Origin: Stenotrophomonas sp. Marseille-Q4652 | Lineage (GTDB): Bacteria; Pseudomonadota; Gammaproteobacteria; Xanthomonadales; Xanthomonadaceae | DNA: 64,000 nucleotides | Direction of reading: 5' to 3' | NCBI RefSeq assembly: GCF_916618915.1 | Contig: NZ_CAKAKE010000001.1 | Span: 2,108,001-2,172,000, forward strand | Shown here: positions 20,634 to 29,668 of the stretch, piece by piece | How positions within the stretch are numbered: the first letter of the stretch is position 1 | Layout: the number at the start of each line of letters is the position of its first letter | The notes under the pieces: generated by a model | The model's database searches: none | The model's input: only the letters and a program-made list of their open reading frames with translations | What the model was told of the DNA's origin: nothing | Translations under genes and position numbers: made by a program

Positions 20634-23210
20634 TCAAAGACCAGCGGCGGAGCCGGTGACGGTGCCGTGGGGTTGGGCGAAGGCGTGGGTGCAGGCGTGC
20701 CGGGGTTGTTGCCCGGATCCGGAGGGGGTGGGGGTCGGGGTCGGGGTCGGGCCGCCCGAGGCTGCCACCGCCAGGGTGAGCACCACGCTGGTATCGGTAT
20801 AGCTCAGGCTCGGGGTCAGGAAGGCCGAACGTGTGGTGACATCATCGAAGCGCCCGCTGACCCCAGCCTGGGCGGTGAGGATCGTGTAGGCCTGACCGTT
20901 CTGGTAACTCACCTGCGGATCCAGGGTGGTGACCCGCACGCCGGTCGGCCCGCCAGTGAACCCGTCATGCGCGCCGATACGGGCCTTGCCCGTGATCTGC
21001 AGCAGGTCCGACTGGCCATTGCCCCGCACGTCCACGTCGTAGAAGGCCTTCTTATCCGGCGCCAGCAAGGTGCCGTTGTTGAAGTAGGCATCGCCCTCGA
21101 TGCGCAGCGTGCCGATGCCGCCGTCACCCGGCGCCACCGTGCCACCCTGCAGGATGACCAGCTCGCCCAGGGTGCCGCTGCCCGCCAGCACGCCAGCGAG
21201 GGAGACGGTAGCCGTCGACGTGCGCTCGCGCACCGGGGTTCCGGAATGGACGATTTCCTGTTCGAAGCCGGCAGTGCCGTTGACGACCAGGGTGCCGCCG
21301 GTGACCCGGAGCTGCTGGTCGGGCTGACTGCCGCGGGCATCCGCCCTGCGGACGGTGCCAATGTCCGAATCGATGACCAGCCTGCCGCCGGCCACCTCGA
21401 CCTTGCCCCGATAGCTGGACAGGTCGCCATCAAGCGTGGTGGAACCGGCCAGTGAACGGATGACGCCGCCGTCTTCACTACTTTCCAGCGCATTGACCAG
21501 CACGTAATCGTCGTGGGAATGGTTGAACAGCAGCGTGCCGTTGGATTCGAGCTGCAGGCGTGTGTCCACATCGACGCTCCCGGCCGCGACCGCCTCGGCA
21601 AACACCATGGCCGCAGCCTCCTGGTCCCACGCCGCCCAGCCGCCACCCAGCACCAGGTAACCGCCGCTGGTCAGCAGTACGCCCTCGCCGTCGGCACCGA
21701 TACTGCCGCCCTCGCCGAGCGCGAGTACGCCAAACCCGTCGAACACGCCCCGGCCCACCTTCAGCTCCTGGGTCGCGTGCAGGCGCGCACCGTTGCCCTG
21801 CACCCTTACCTGCTCGACCTTGATGACCGGGCGCATTTCCGCCGAATCGCCACCGCCGGAGATGTGGGCGGTCGCCGTCTCGATGCGTGCGCCGTCCAGT
21901 ACGTCCAGGTTGGTCCGGGTCTCGAACACGTCGCTGTTGCTCCACAACGTACCGGCACCACGAAGGGTGGCGCGACTGCCATCGGCTGCGTAGCTCTCCT
22001 GCAGTCGCACCTCGGCAGAGAGCACCTGGGCCTGCTCCTCGATCAGGGTGTGGTCAGAGAGCACGAGCTGCCCCACCTCCAGCCGCGAGCCAGTACCGGT
22101 CACGTGCACGTGGCCGGCCTGGTCGTAATCACGGCTGATGGCTTTCGAGTCCTCGGCCGCCAGTCGCGCGCCGGCAACCGCGCCGCCGTTGCGCACGACC
22201 AGCTCGCCCTTCGCCTGGGAGCCGACGATGATCTCGTCCGAGGACAGCAGCGAACCGGCTCCATCCACAATGATCCGGCCATCAGCCCTCTCGGTGTCAC
22301 TGATGATCACGCGGCCGGCGCTGAGCTGGCCGCCCTCGAGGATGTTGACCAGGCCAGTGGGGCCGTCCGGGTCCGTACCGGCCCGGCCACGCACGCGCAG
22401 GTCGCGTTCGACCCGTACCTCGCCGGCCTCGGCAACGGTGAGCGTGCCCTTGCCCTCCACACCCACGTCCAGATGGTTGCCCTTGACCTCGAGCAGCGAC
22501 CCGGGGCCTGCGACAAGCGCATGGGCGGCCCCGCCATCGCCGGAGCCCAGGCCCAATCCATACAGGTGAAACCCGCTCCAGCCGGCGGTCGTGGTGAGCC
22601 GGCCACCCTCGACAACCGCCAGGCTGCCGTTGCCCTGATGCCCGGCGGCCAGCTGGGTCACGCGCATCGTGGAGCCGTCACCGCGCACGGTAAGCGACCC
22701 TGTGGAACCGGCTGCTCCGGCCAGGCGGGTATAACCGCCAGCGGCGGCATCAAGCGTGCCGCCATCGACGACGGACAGTTCGCCCACTCCGGCCAGTCCG
22801 ATGTCCAGCACACGGCTGCCATGCACCAGCCACTGCGACCCGGGCCCCTGCACGACCAGGCTGCCGTGGCTGTCGGCCAGCACCCCAAGGCGCAGCTGCC
22901 CACTGGCCACTACGGCCCCATCCTTGACCAGAACGCTACCGGCACTGTCGCTGCCAATGTCCACGCCCGTCGCGAACGTGGTGTCCTCGTCGATCGTCCT
23001 GTCCTCGTTGATGAGCGCCTGCGCAAGCGCCGGGGACATGGTGGCGAGCATCGGAATGGCGAGAACCAGCGACATCACGGCGGCCAAGGGATGCGGGCGG
23101 CGACGTGGCGCCGCGCTGCGGGCCGCGCCGGCGCGATGACTGACCACTTCGCTGGCGACCTGCACTACGCCGAGACGCCGGTTGAAGACAAGACGGAAGA
23201 TACGGTTCAC
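20634..23210 (-). CDS. Autotransporter passenger with extended signal peptide (ESPR), N-terminal half of split gene
   Basis: 858-aa open frame. Begins VNRIFRLVFNRRLGVVQVASE, the extended signal peptide region of large autotransporters, then a hydrophobic core and an ALAQA signal peptidase site (about residue 65). GTG at 23210 follows GGAGAG at good spacing. The passenger is a right-handed beta-helix type: repeats of the pattern GNGSLxVxxGG and SGTLGELVILQGGTVAPG (passenger-associated repeat). After a PTPTPTP linker the frame changes and ends with 25 unrelated residues, so without the downstream barrel it could be exported but not displayed. About 1,210 aa when rejoined. The adhesin role is inferred. 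Confidence 0.85.
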   Translation of the reverse strand: MNRIFRLVFNRRLGVVQVASEVVSHRAGAARSAAPRRRPHPLAAVMSLVLAIPMLATMSPALAQALINEDRTIDEDTTFATGVDIGSDSAGSVLVKDGAVVASGQLRLGVLADSHGSLVVQGPGSQWLVHGSRVLDIGLAGVGELSVVDGGTLDAAAGGYTRLAGAAGSTGSLTVRGDGSTMRVTQLAAGHQGNGSLAVVEGGRLTTTAGWSGFHLYGLGLGSGDGGAAHALVAGPGSLLEVKGNHLDVGVEGKGTLTVAEAGEVRVERDLRVRGRAGTDPDGPTGLVNILEGGQLSAGRVIISDTERADGRIIVDGAGSLLSSDEIIVGSQAKGELVVRNGGAVAGARLAAEDSKAISRDYDQAGHVHVTGTGSRLEVGQLVLSDHTLIEEQAQVLSAEVRLQESYAADGSRATLRGAGTLWSNSDVFETRTNLDVLDGARIETATAHISGGGDSAEMRPVIKVEQVRVQGNGARLHATQELKVGRGVFDGFGVLALGEGGSIGADGEGVLLTSGGYLVLGGGWAAWDQEAAAMVFAEAVAAGSVDVDTRLQLESNGTLLFNHSHDDYVLVNALESSEDGGVIRSLAGSTTLDGDLSSYRGKVEVAGGRLVIDSDIGTVRRADARGSQPDQQLRVTGGTLVVNGTAGFEQEIVHSGTPVRERTSTATVSLAGVLAGSGTLGELVILQGGTVAPGDGGIGTLRIEGDAYFNNGTLLAPDKKAFYDVDVRGNGQSDLLQITGKARIGAHDGFTGGPTGVRVTTLDPQVSYQNGQAYTILTAQAGVSGRFDDVTTRSAFLTPSLSYTDTSVVLTLAVAASGGPTPTPTPTPSGSGQQPRHACTHAFAQPHGTVTGSAAGL
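20724..20750 (-). repeat. C-rich simple repeat (gacccc units) at the autotransporter frameshift
   Basis: On the minus strand the linker is gacccc, gacccc, gaccccc, accccc. The first two C-runs have four C and the last two have five; removing one C restores the Pro-rich linker (PTPPDPGNNPGTPAPTPSP) and joins the passenger to the barrel. It is suited to slipped-strand mispairing, but also prone to sequencing error. Confidence 0.8.
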
Positions 23211-23527
23211 CAATTCTCTCCAGGGAATGAAAGACCACCGAGCCTTGCGCGCGGGGGCATGCCAGGCGATGGAAGGACATCCGGGGAGGGAATACGCACG
23301 AGGCCATGCGGCAGCTTCTGGCGGCTGCCGGGCATCCTGCGTGCGTGATTCCTTCCCTGGAATCAGGCGTGGGCGGGGCCCATGCCGGGAAGCGTCGGCT
23401 TCCTGGAACGCATCCTAGGCAACCGGCAAACCCTGGCCAGCTACGCCAGCGCGCACACGCGGGTAGGACAACTGCCCATGCAGCAGGAAGCGTGATCGCC
23501 TGCGCAAAGACACGCATGGCACGGGTG
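23211..23527. other. Intergenic region upstream of the autotransporter
   Basis: About 320 bp without a coding signal, lower in GC than its neighbours. It should hold the autotransporter promoter. A small dyad gattcc-ttccct-ggaatc lies at 23347-23364 and could be an operator; nothing else is recognisable. Confidence 0.4.
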
Positions 23528-23556
23528 AAAAAAATCGCGCGGTTGCCCGCGCGATT
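23528..23556 (-). terminator. Rho-independent terminator after the S9 peptidase
   Basis: Perfect 10-bp stem aatcgcgcgg/ccgcgcgatt (23533-23542 with 23547-23556), tetraloop ttgc, followed on the minus strand by seven T (23528-23534). It is 25 bp after the peptidase stop. Confidence 0.9.
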
Positions 23557-23581
23557 CCTCCGGCTGGATTGTTGATGCGAC

Positions 23582-25696
23582 TCAGCGTGTTTCCACGCCC
23601 AGCTGGTCCAGCACGAACGCATAGGTCTCGGCCAGCTCGCGGTAGCGACGGAAGCGGCCGGACTTGCCGCCGTGGCCAGCTTCCATGTTGGTGCGGAACA
23701 CCAGCGGATGCTTGCCGGTGTTCTCGTCACGCAGCCTGGCCACCCACTTGGCCGGCTCCCAGTACTGCACCTGCGAGTCCCACAGGCCGGTGCCGACGAA
23801 CAGCGCCGGATAGGCCTGCGCCTTCACGTTGTCGTAGGGCGAGTAGGTGAGCATGTAGTAGTAGAACCTCTGCTGTTCCGGGTTGCCCCACTCGTCGTAC
23901 TCGTTGGTGGTCAGCGGGATCGACGGATCGAGCATGGTGGTGACCACGTCCACGAACGGCACCTGCGCCACCATCACCCGGTAGTCGGCCGGCGCCTGGT
24001 TGGCCACCGCGCCCATCAGCAAGCCGCCGGCACTGCCGCCCGATGCGCCGACGCGGTCCTTGGCCGCGTAGCCCTGCTCGACCAGCGCGCGGGTGACGTC
24101 GACGAAGTCGTTGAAGGTGTTCTGCTTGTTGAGTAGCTTGCCGCTCTCGTACCAGGCACGGCCCATCTCCTCGCCGCCACGGATGTGGGCGATGGCATAG
24201 ACCACGCCGCGATCAAGCAGGCTGATCACCGGCAGGTTGAAGCCCGGATCCATCGACATGCCATAGCTGCCGTAGGCGTACTGGTACAGCGCCGCGCTGC
24301 CGTCCTTCCTGAAGCCTTTTTTGTACACCAGCGACACCGGCACCCTGGCGCCGTCGCGTGCGCTCACCCATACCCGCTCGGTCTGGTACTGCGACGGGTC
24401 ATAGCCGATCACCGGCTGCTGCTTGAGCAGCTTGCGCTCACCGGTCACCACGTTGAGCTCGTAGGTGGTGGCAGGGGTGGTCAGCGAGGTGTAGCTGTAG
24501 CGCAGCCACGGCGTTTCCGGCTCCGGGTTGACCGACAGGCCCATCGAATAGGCCGGCTCGTCGGCCTTGACGAACTCGCTGCGGCCATCGGCGAACAGCA
24601 GGCGCACGCGCTCCAGCGCCTCGGCGCGCTCGGCGATCGCGGTGAAACCGTCGAACAGCTCAAAGCCCTCGACCAGCACGTCCGGGTCATGGGCGACCCA
24701 GTCCTGCCACTGCGCACGCGAGGTGGCATCGGACGGTGCGGTGACCAGCTTGAAGTTCTTGGCACCATCGGCGTTGGTGCGGATCACCCAGCGGCCGTTG
24801 TAGTGGTCGGCGTCGTACTCGACATCGCGCTGGCGCGGCGCCAGCACGGTGAAGTGGGTCGGATCGCTGGCCGGGGCATAGCGTTGCTCCGAGGACACAG
24901 TGCTTTCCACGCCGATGGTGATGAAGCGATCGTCGCGGGTGCGGCCGATGCCCATGTAGAAGCTGTCGTCCTCCTCCTCGTAGACCAGCACGTCCTGGCT
25001 GGTTGGGGTACCGAGCACGTGCTTCTTCACCCGCACGGTGAGCAGGGTTTCCGGGTCGTTCTCCACGTACAGCAGGGTCTTGTTGTCGTCGGCCCAGACC
25101 ACGTTGGGCGAGACGCCCTCGATCACATCGTCCAGCACCTTGCCGGTAGCCAGGTCCTTGAAGCGGATCGTGTACTGGCGGCGGCCCACCGCGTCATCGG
25201 CCCAGGCCAGCAGGCGGTTGTCCTGGCTGACCTCCATGGCACCGACGCTGAAGTAGCCCTTGCCCTCGGCCATCACGTTGACATCGAGCAGGATCTCTTC
25301 GGGCGCGCCCATGTCGCCCTTGCGGCGGGCGTGGATCGGATAGTCCTTGCCGGTCTCGAAACGCGTGTAGTACCAGTAGCCGCGCTCGCGGTACGGCACC
25401 GAGGCGTCGTCCTGCTTGATGCGGCCGACGATCTCGCCGTAAAGCTTCTCCTCCAGCGGCCTGAGCGGGGCCATCACCGCGTCGGTGTAGGCGTTCTCGG
25501 CCTCCAGATAGGCCAGCATCTGCGGATCCTTGCGCTCGTCATCGCGCAGCCAGTAGTACGGATCCTGGCGCTCGGCCCCGAATGGCGCCTTTACCGTGTA
25601 CGGGCGCTTGGGCGCATCGGGCGGGGTCGGCAGGGGCGCGGCGTTGGCAGAAGCAGTCATGAGGCTGGCGATCACAAGGCTGAGGACAGGTTTCAT
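23582..25696 (-). CDS. ptrB: S9 family peptidase, oligopeptidase B-like, exported
   Basis: 704-aa serine peptidase with signal peptide (MKPVLSLVIASLMTASANA). The N-terminal beta-propeller is followed by an alpha/beta hydrolase domain with catalytic Ser about 555 (GGSAGGLL), Asp about 640 (WDSQVQYWEPAKW) and His about 675 (EAGHGG). VQYWEPAKW is characteristic of oligopeptidase B, which cleaves after basic residues. Most OpdB enzymes are cytoplasmic, so the signal peptide is notable; periplasmic location is inferred. ATG at 25696 starts the signal peptide. Confidence 0.88.
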   Translation of the reverse strand: MKPVLSLVIASLMTASANAAPLPTPPDAPKRPYTVKAPFGAERQDPYYWLRDDERKDPQMLAYLEAENAYTDAVMAPLRPLEEKLYGEIVGRIKQDDASVPYRERGYWYYTRFETGKDYPIHARRKGDMGAPEEILLDVNVMAEGKGYFSVGAMEVSQDNRLLAWADDAVGRRQYTIRFKDLATGKVLDDVIEGVSPNVVWADDNKTLLYVENDPETLLTVRVKKHVLGTPTSQDVLVYEEEDDSFYMGIGRTRDDRFITIGVESTVSSEQRYAPASDPTHFTVLAPRQRDVEYDADHYNGRWVIRTNADGAKNFKLVTAPSDATSRAQWQDWVAHDPDVLVEGFELFDGFTAIAERAEALERVRLLFADGRSEFVKADEPAYSMGLSVNPEPETPWLRYSYTSLTTPATTYELNVVTGERKLLKQQPVIGYDPSQYQTERVWVSARDGARVPVSLVYKKGFRKDGSAALYQYAYGSYGMSMDPGFNLPVISLLDRGVVYAIAHIRGGEEMGRAWYESGKLLNKQNTFNDFVDVTRALVEQGYAAKDRVGASGGSAGGLLMGAVANQAPADYRVMVAQVPFVDVVTTMLDPSIPLTTNEYDEWGNPEQQRFYYYMLTYSPYDNVKAQAYPALFVGTGLWDSQVQYWEPAKWVARLRDENTGKHPLVFRTNMEAGHGGKSGRFRRYRELAETYAFVLDQLGVETR

Positions 25697-25788
25697 CAAT
25701 CTGGGCTCCGGGCAGGAAAGCAAGTTTCCGCGACGCCCGAGTGTGCCACGACCGGCACGGGCTGCTGACCCGGCCGTATCATGCGCCG

Positions 25789-26979
25789 ATGCCTACCCTG
25801 CCCCCACCGGCGCCCGGCTACAGCCGTCGCAGCCATGAAATCGCCCCGTTCCACGTGATGTCGCTGCTGGCCCGCGCGCAGCAGCTGGAGCAGGCCGGCC
25901 ACGACGTGATCCACCTGGAGATCGGCGAGCCGGACTTCACCACCGCCGATCCCATCGTGCGCGCCGGCCAGGCCGCACTGGCCGCCGGCCATACCCGCTA
26001 CATGGCAGCGCGTGGCCTGCCCGCCCTGCGCGAGGCGATCAGTGGCTTCTACCGCAGCCACTACGCGCTGGACATCGATCCCGAGCGCATCCTCGTCACT
26101 CCCGGTGGTTCGGGCGCGCTGCTGCTGGCCTCCAGCCTGCTGGTGGACCCGGGCCGACACTGGCTGCTGGCCGATCCGGGCTATCCGTGCAACCGCCATT
26201 TCCTGCGCCTGGTCGAAGGCGCCGCGCAGCTGGTGCCGGTCGGTCCGCAGACCGCCTACCAGCTGACGCCCGCACTGGTCGAACAGCACTGGAACCCAGA
26301 TAGCGTTGGTGCGCTGGTCGCCTCCCCGGCCAATCCCACCGGCACCGTGCTATATCCCGGCGAACTGGCCGCGCTGTCGCAGTCGCTGCACGCGCGCGGC
26401 GGCCACCTGGTGGTGGACGAGATCTACCACGGCCTGACCTACGGCATGGACGCACCCAGCGTGCTCCAGGTCGATGACGAGGCCTTCGTGCTCAACAGCT
26501 TCTCCAAGTACTTCGGCATGACCGGCTGGCGGCTGGGTTGGCTGGTTGCCCCACCGCAGGCGGTGCCCGAGCTGGAGAAGCTGGCGCAGAACCTGTACAT
26601 CAGCGCGTCGAGCATCGCCCAGCACGCAGCGCTGGCCTGTTTTGGCGACGAAGCGATGGCGATCTTCGAGCAGCGTCGCGAGGCCTTCCGCCAGCGCCGT
26701 GACTTCCTGCTGCCGGCGCTGCGCGAGCTGGGCTTCCGCATCGAGGTCGAACCGCAAGGTGCGTTCTACCTCTATTGCGATGTCAGTGCGTTCACCGACG
26801 ACGCCCAGGCCTTCTGTGCACACTTCCTGGAGACCGAGCACGTGGCGTTCACCCCGGGCCTGGACTTCGGCTCGCACCGCGCCCACCAGCATGTGCGCCT
26901 GGCCTACACCCAGGAAATCCCGCGGCTGCAGCAGGCGGTGGAGCGGATCGCGCGCGGGCTGCGCAGCTGGCAGGGTTGA
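25789..26979 (+). CDS. PLP-dependent class I/II aminotransferase
   Basis: 396-aa fold-type I aminotransferase. The PLP lysine is in NSFSKYFGMTGWRLGW; SPANPTGTVL carries the conserved Asn and VDEIYHGL the conserved Asp; the substrate-binding Arg is in QHVRLAY. The start MPTLPPPAPGYSRRSHEIAPF is family-like. It probably transaminates an amino acid with 2-oxoglutarate or pyruvate; the specific substrate is not deducible. Flanked by two S9 peptidases on the other strand, which is compatible with a role in peptide or amino acid use (inference only). Confidence 0.9.
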   Translation: MPTLPPPAPGYSRRSHEIAPFHVMSLLARAQQLEQAGHDVIHLEIGEPDFTTADPIVRAGQAALAAGHTRYMAARGLPALREAISGFYRSHYALDIDPERILVTPGGSGALLLASSLLVDPGRHWLLADPGYPCNRHFLRLVEGAAQLVPVGPQTAYQLTPALVEQHWNPDSVGALVASPANPTGTVLYPGELAALSQSLHARGGHLVVDEIYHGLTYGMDAPSVLQVDDEAFVLNSFSKYFGMTGWRLGWLVAPPQAVPELEKLAQNLYISASSIAQHAALACFGDEAMAIFEQRREAFRQRRDFLLPALRELGFRIEVEPQGAFYLYCDVSAFTDDAQAFCAHFLETEHVAFTPGLDFGSHRAHQHVRLAYTQEIPRLQQAVERIARGLRSWQG

Positions 26980-27005
26980 GCACGCAACCACCGACCCTCT
27001 GCCAG

Positions 27006-27041
27006 AAACAACAACGCCGCCCGGGGGCGGCGTTGTTGTTT
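27006..27041. terminator. Bidirectional hairpin terminator
   Basis: Perfect 16-bp inverted repeat: aaacaacaacgccgcc (27006-27021), loop cggg (27022-27025), and its complement at 27026-27041. It lies between the convergent aminotransferase (ends 26979) and S9 peptidase (ends 27059) genes, with A-rich and T-rich outer ends so that it can serve both. Confidence 0.85.
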
Positions 27042-27058
27042 CGGATATCCGAAAGGGC

Positions 27059-29158
27059 TTACTTGCCGCCCAGGCGCTCCCACAGGAAGCTGTAGGCCAG
27101 TGCCTGCATGTGCGCTGCCTGCGCGTTGTTGGCTGCACCACCGTGGCCGCCTTCGATGTTCTCGTAGTAGGTCACGTCCTTGCCGGCCTCGATCATCTTC
27201 GCCGCCATCTTGCGGGCGTGGCCCGGATGCACGCGGTCATCGCGGGTGGAGGTGGTGAACAGCACCGGCGGGTAGTCCTTCTTCGCATCGAACAGGTGAT
27301 ACGGCGAGAAGGTCTTGATGAACTCCCAGTCGCTGGTGTCCGGATTGCCGTACTCGGCCATCCACGAGGCGCCGGCCAGCAGGTGGCTGTAGCGCTTCAT
27401 GTCCAGCAGCGGCACCTGCACCACCACCGCACCGAACAGTTCCGGGTACTGGGTCAGCATGTTGCCGGTGAGCAGGCCACCGTTGCTTCCGCCCTGCACG
27501 CCCAGGTGCTCGGCAGAGGTGATCTTGCGCGCGGCCAGGTCGCGGGCCACGGCGGCCATGTCCTCGTAGGCCTTGTGGCGGTTCTGCTTGAGCGCGGCCT
27601 GGTGCCAGCGCGGGCCGTACTCGCCACCGCCGCGGATGTTGGCGACCACGTACACGCCGCCCTTCTCCAGCCAGGCGCGACCCATGCCACCGGAATAGCT
27701 GGGGGTCAGCGAGATCTCGAAGCCACCGTAGCCGTACAGCAGGGTCGGGTTCTTGCCATCCAGCTTCATGTCCCTGGCATGGACCACGAAGTACGGCACG
27801 CGGGTGCCATCCTTGCTGGTGGCAAAGTGCTGCTCGATCACCTTGCCTTCGGCATTGAAGAACGCCGGCATGGTCTTGAGCACCTCCGGATGCTGGCCGA
27901 TCTGCGCCAGCGACAGCGTGGTCGGGGTCAGGTAGTCGGTGACCGTCAGCCACACCGCGTCGGACTCGTCGCTGTCCACCGCGCCGACACCGATGGTGCC
28001 GAACGCCGGGGCGCCGACGAATTCGCCCTTCTGCCAGCCCTGTGCACCCGGGGTCAGCACCACCAGGCGGTTCTTGACGTCATCGAGGATGTTGAGCACG
28101 ACGTGCGACCTGGTCCACACCGCACCGGCCAGCGAGGTGGTCTCGGTGGGGGCGAACAGCACCTCGAACTCGCGCTTGCCGGCCATGAACTCGTCGAAGC
28201 GGGTGACCAGCAGCGAACCGGCCGCATAGGTCTTGCCGCCCACGGTCCACGGCTCGCGCAGCTCCAGGCTCAGCCACTGCTTGTGCAGGCCCTTCTCAGC
28301 CGAGTTCGGCGCATCGATCCTGGTCAACGTGCCGTCGTCGGCGCGCAGGTACAGCTCGTTGTTGTAGAAGGCCAGCGTGCGGCTGACCAGGTTGCGCTCG
28401 TAGCCCGGCGTGTCATCGTGGATCGCCGCGATGTACATGTCCTCGGCCTTGCCTTCGTAGACCACGGTGGCGCTGTCCATCGGCGTGCCGCGCTTCCACA
28501 GCTTGGCGATCCGCGGATAGCCGGAGGTGGTCATCGAGCCATCTCCGAAATCGGTGTAGACGAATACGGTGTCGCGGTCGATCCAACCCAGGCCGCCCTT
28601 GGACTCGGGACGGAAGAAGCCGTCCTTGATCCAGCTCCTGCTGGCCAGGTCGAACTCGCGGGTAACGTCGGCATCGGCGCCACCGCGCGACAGCGCGATG
28701 AGGCAGCGGTTGTAGTCCGGGCGCAGGCAGTCGGCGCCATGCCACACCCAGTTCTCGCCCTCGGCCTTGTTCAGCGCGTCCAGGTCGAGCACGGTCTCCC
28801 ACTTCGGCGAGGCCTTGCGGTACTCCTCCAGCGTGGTGCGGCGCCAGATGCCGCGCTCGTGCTGCTTGTCCTTCCAGAAGTTGTAGTAGAACCCGCCCAT
28901 CTTGTAGACGCCGGGGATCTTGGCGTCCGAATCCAGCACCTCGCGGATGCTGGCTTCCATCTGCTTGAACTGCGGGGTCTGCGCCAGGCGCGCCTCGGCC
29001 TTGGCGTTCTGTTCCTTGACCCAGGACAGCGGCTTGTCGCCGGTCACGTCCTCCAGCCAGGCATACGGATCGTTCGGGGTTTCAGCGTTGGCCATGGTGG
29101 CGAAGGCAGCGGTGGACGCCAGGCCGGCCAGCAGGCAGGCAGAAGCAAGTCGGGTCAT
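27059..29158 (-). CDS. S9 family peptidase, prolyl oligopeptidase-like, exported
   Basis: 699-aa serine peptidase with N-terminal signal (LASACLLAGLASTAAFATMANA). The prolyl-oligopeptidase start NDPYAWLEDVTGDKPLSWV is present. Catalytic residues: Ser about 558 (GGSNGGLL), Asp about 641 (TRDDRVHPGH) and His about 672 (EGGHGGA). Cleavage after proline in small peptides is the family activity; this branch (long POP-like with signal peptide) is common in Xanthomonads and has not been assigned a substrate. Not a recent duplicate of the peptidase at 23582: the two differ throughout. Confidence 0.88.
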   Translation of the reverse strand: MTRLASACLLAGLASTAAFATMANAETPNDPYAWLEDVTGDKPLSWVKEQNAKAEARLAQTPQFKQMEASIREVLDSDAKIPGVYKMGGFYYNFWKDKQHERGIWRRTTLEEYRKASPKWETVLDLDALNKAEGENWVWHGADCLRPDYNRCLIALSRGGADADVTREFDLASRSWIKDGFFRPESKGGLGWIDRDTVFVYTDFGDGSMTTSGYPRIAKLWKRGTPMDSATVVYEGKAEDMYIAAIHDDTPGYERNLVSRTLAFYNNELYLRADDGTLTRIDAPNSAEKGLHKQWLSLELREPWTVGGKTYAAGSLLVTRFDEFMAGKREFEVLFAPTETTSLAGAVWTRSHVVLNILDDVKNRLVVLTPGAQGWQKGEFVGAPAFGTIGVGAVDSDESDAVWLTVTDYLTPTTLSLAQIGQHPEVLKTMPAFFNAEGKVIEQHFATSKDGTRVPYFVVHARDMKLDGKNPTLLYGYGGFEISLTPSYSGGMGRAWLEKGGVYVVANIRGGGEYGPRWHQAALKQNRHKAYEDMAAVARDLAARKITSAEHLGVQGGSNGGLLTGNMLTQYPELFGAVVVQVPLLDMKRYSHLLAGASWMAEYGNPDTSDWEFIKTFSPYHLFDAKKDYPPVLFTTSTRDDRVHPGHARKMAAKMIEAGKDVTYYENIEGGHGGAANNAQAAHMQALAYSFLWERLGGK

Positions 29159-29225
29159 TGCGGCTCCAGGAAGTCATAGGCCGGCAACGCTAGCACAGCG
29201 CCTGCCGGCCGCACCCTGTCGAAGG

Positions 29226-29540
29226 TCAGGCCGCCGAAGACAGGCGCCGACGCGCCGCGACAGGACGGCGGCGGGCCTGCGGGCCACTGCGGCGCTTGCG
29301 CTGCGCGCCCGCCTTTCCGCCCAGCTTCGGCAGGCGGAAGCGGTACAGGCTCCACCACGCCACCATCGGCATGCCGACCAGCCACAACGGGCCCCAGCCC
29401 AGCCAGGCGTTGTAGCCGCGTGCCGACGGCCACACCAGTACGAGGGCCAGTCCAGCCAGCGCGACCTGGCGGACCCAGCGCAGCACGCGCGGATCAGGGG
29501 TTTGCTGGTAGTCACGACGGGTGTGGGGCGAGGTCTTCAT
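29226..29540 (-). CDS. Small predicted membrane protein, unknown function
   Basis: 104 aa with two hydrophobic helices (VRQVALAGLALVLVWPS and GPLWLVGMPMVAWWSLY) and a strongly basic Arg/Lys-rich tail of about 35 residues, which by the positive-inside rule would be cytoplasmic. Starts MKTSPHTRRDYQQTPDPRVLRWVRQ. It is probably a conserved family in this lineage, but I do not recognise a function. Confidence 0.7.
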   Translation of the reverse strand: MKTSPHTRRDYQQTPDPRVLRWVRQVALAGLALVLVWPSARGYNAWLGWGPLWLVGMPMVAWWSLYRFRLPKLGGKAGAQRKRRSGPQARRRPVAARRRLSSAA

Positions 29541-29668
29541 GGCAGCTCCGCAACAGGTCAGGTGCGTGCAGCATCGGCAGTCGTCATCTCACAGGCTGCG
29601 ACCTAACATTGACAACACCGTCGCCCGGCATCTGCCAGGCTGCGGCTCCCTCCTTAACGTGTCCACTG

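Noticed and set aside
26546..29179. A plus-strand 877-codon frame over the aminotransferase end and the S9 peptidase
   Set aside because: It overlaps two recognised genes in another frame, crosses a terminator hairpin and has no domain.
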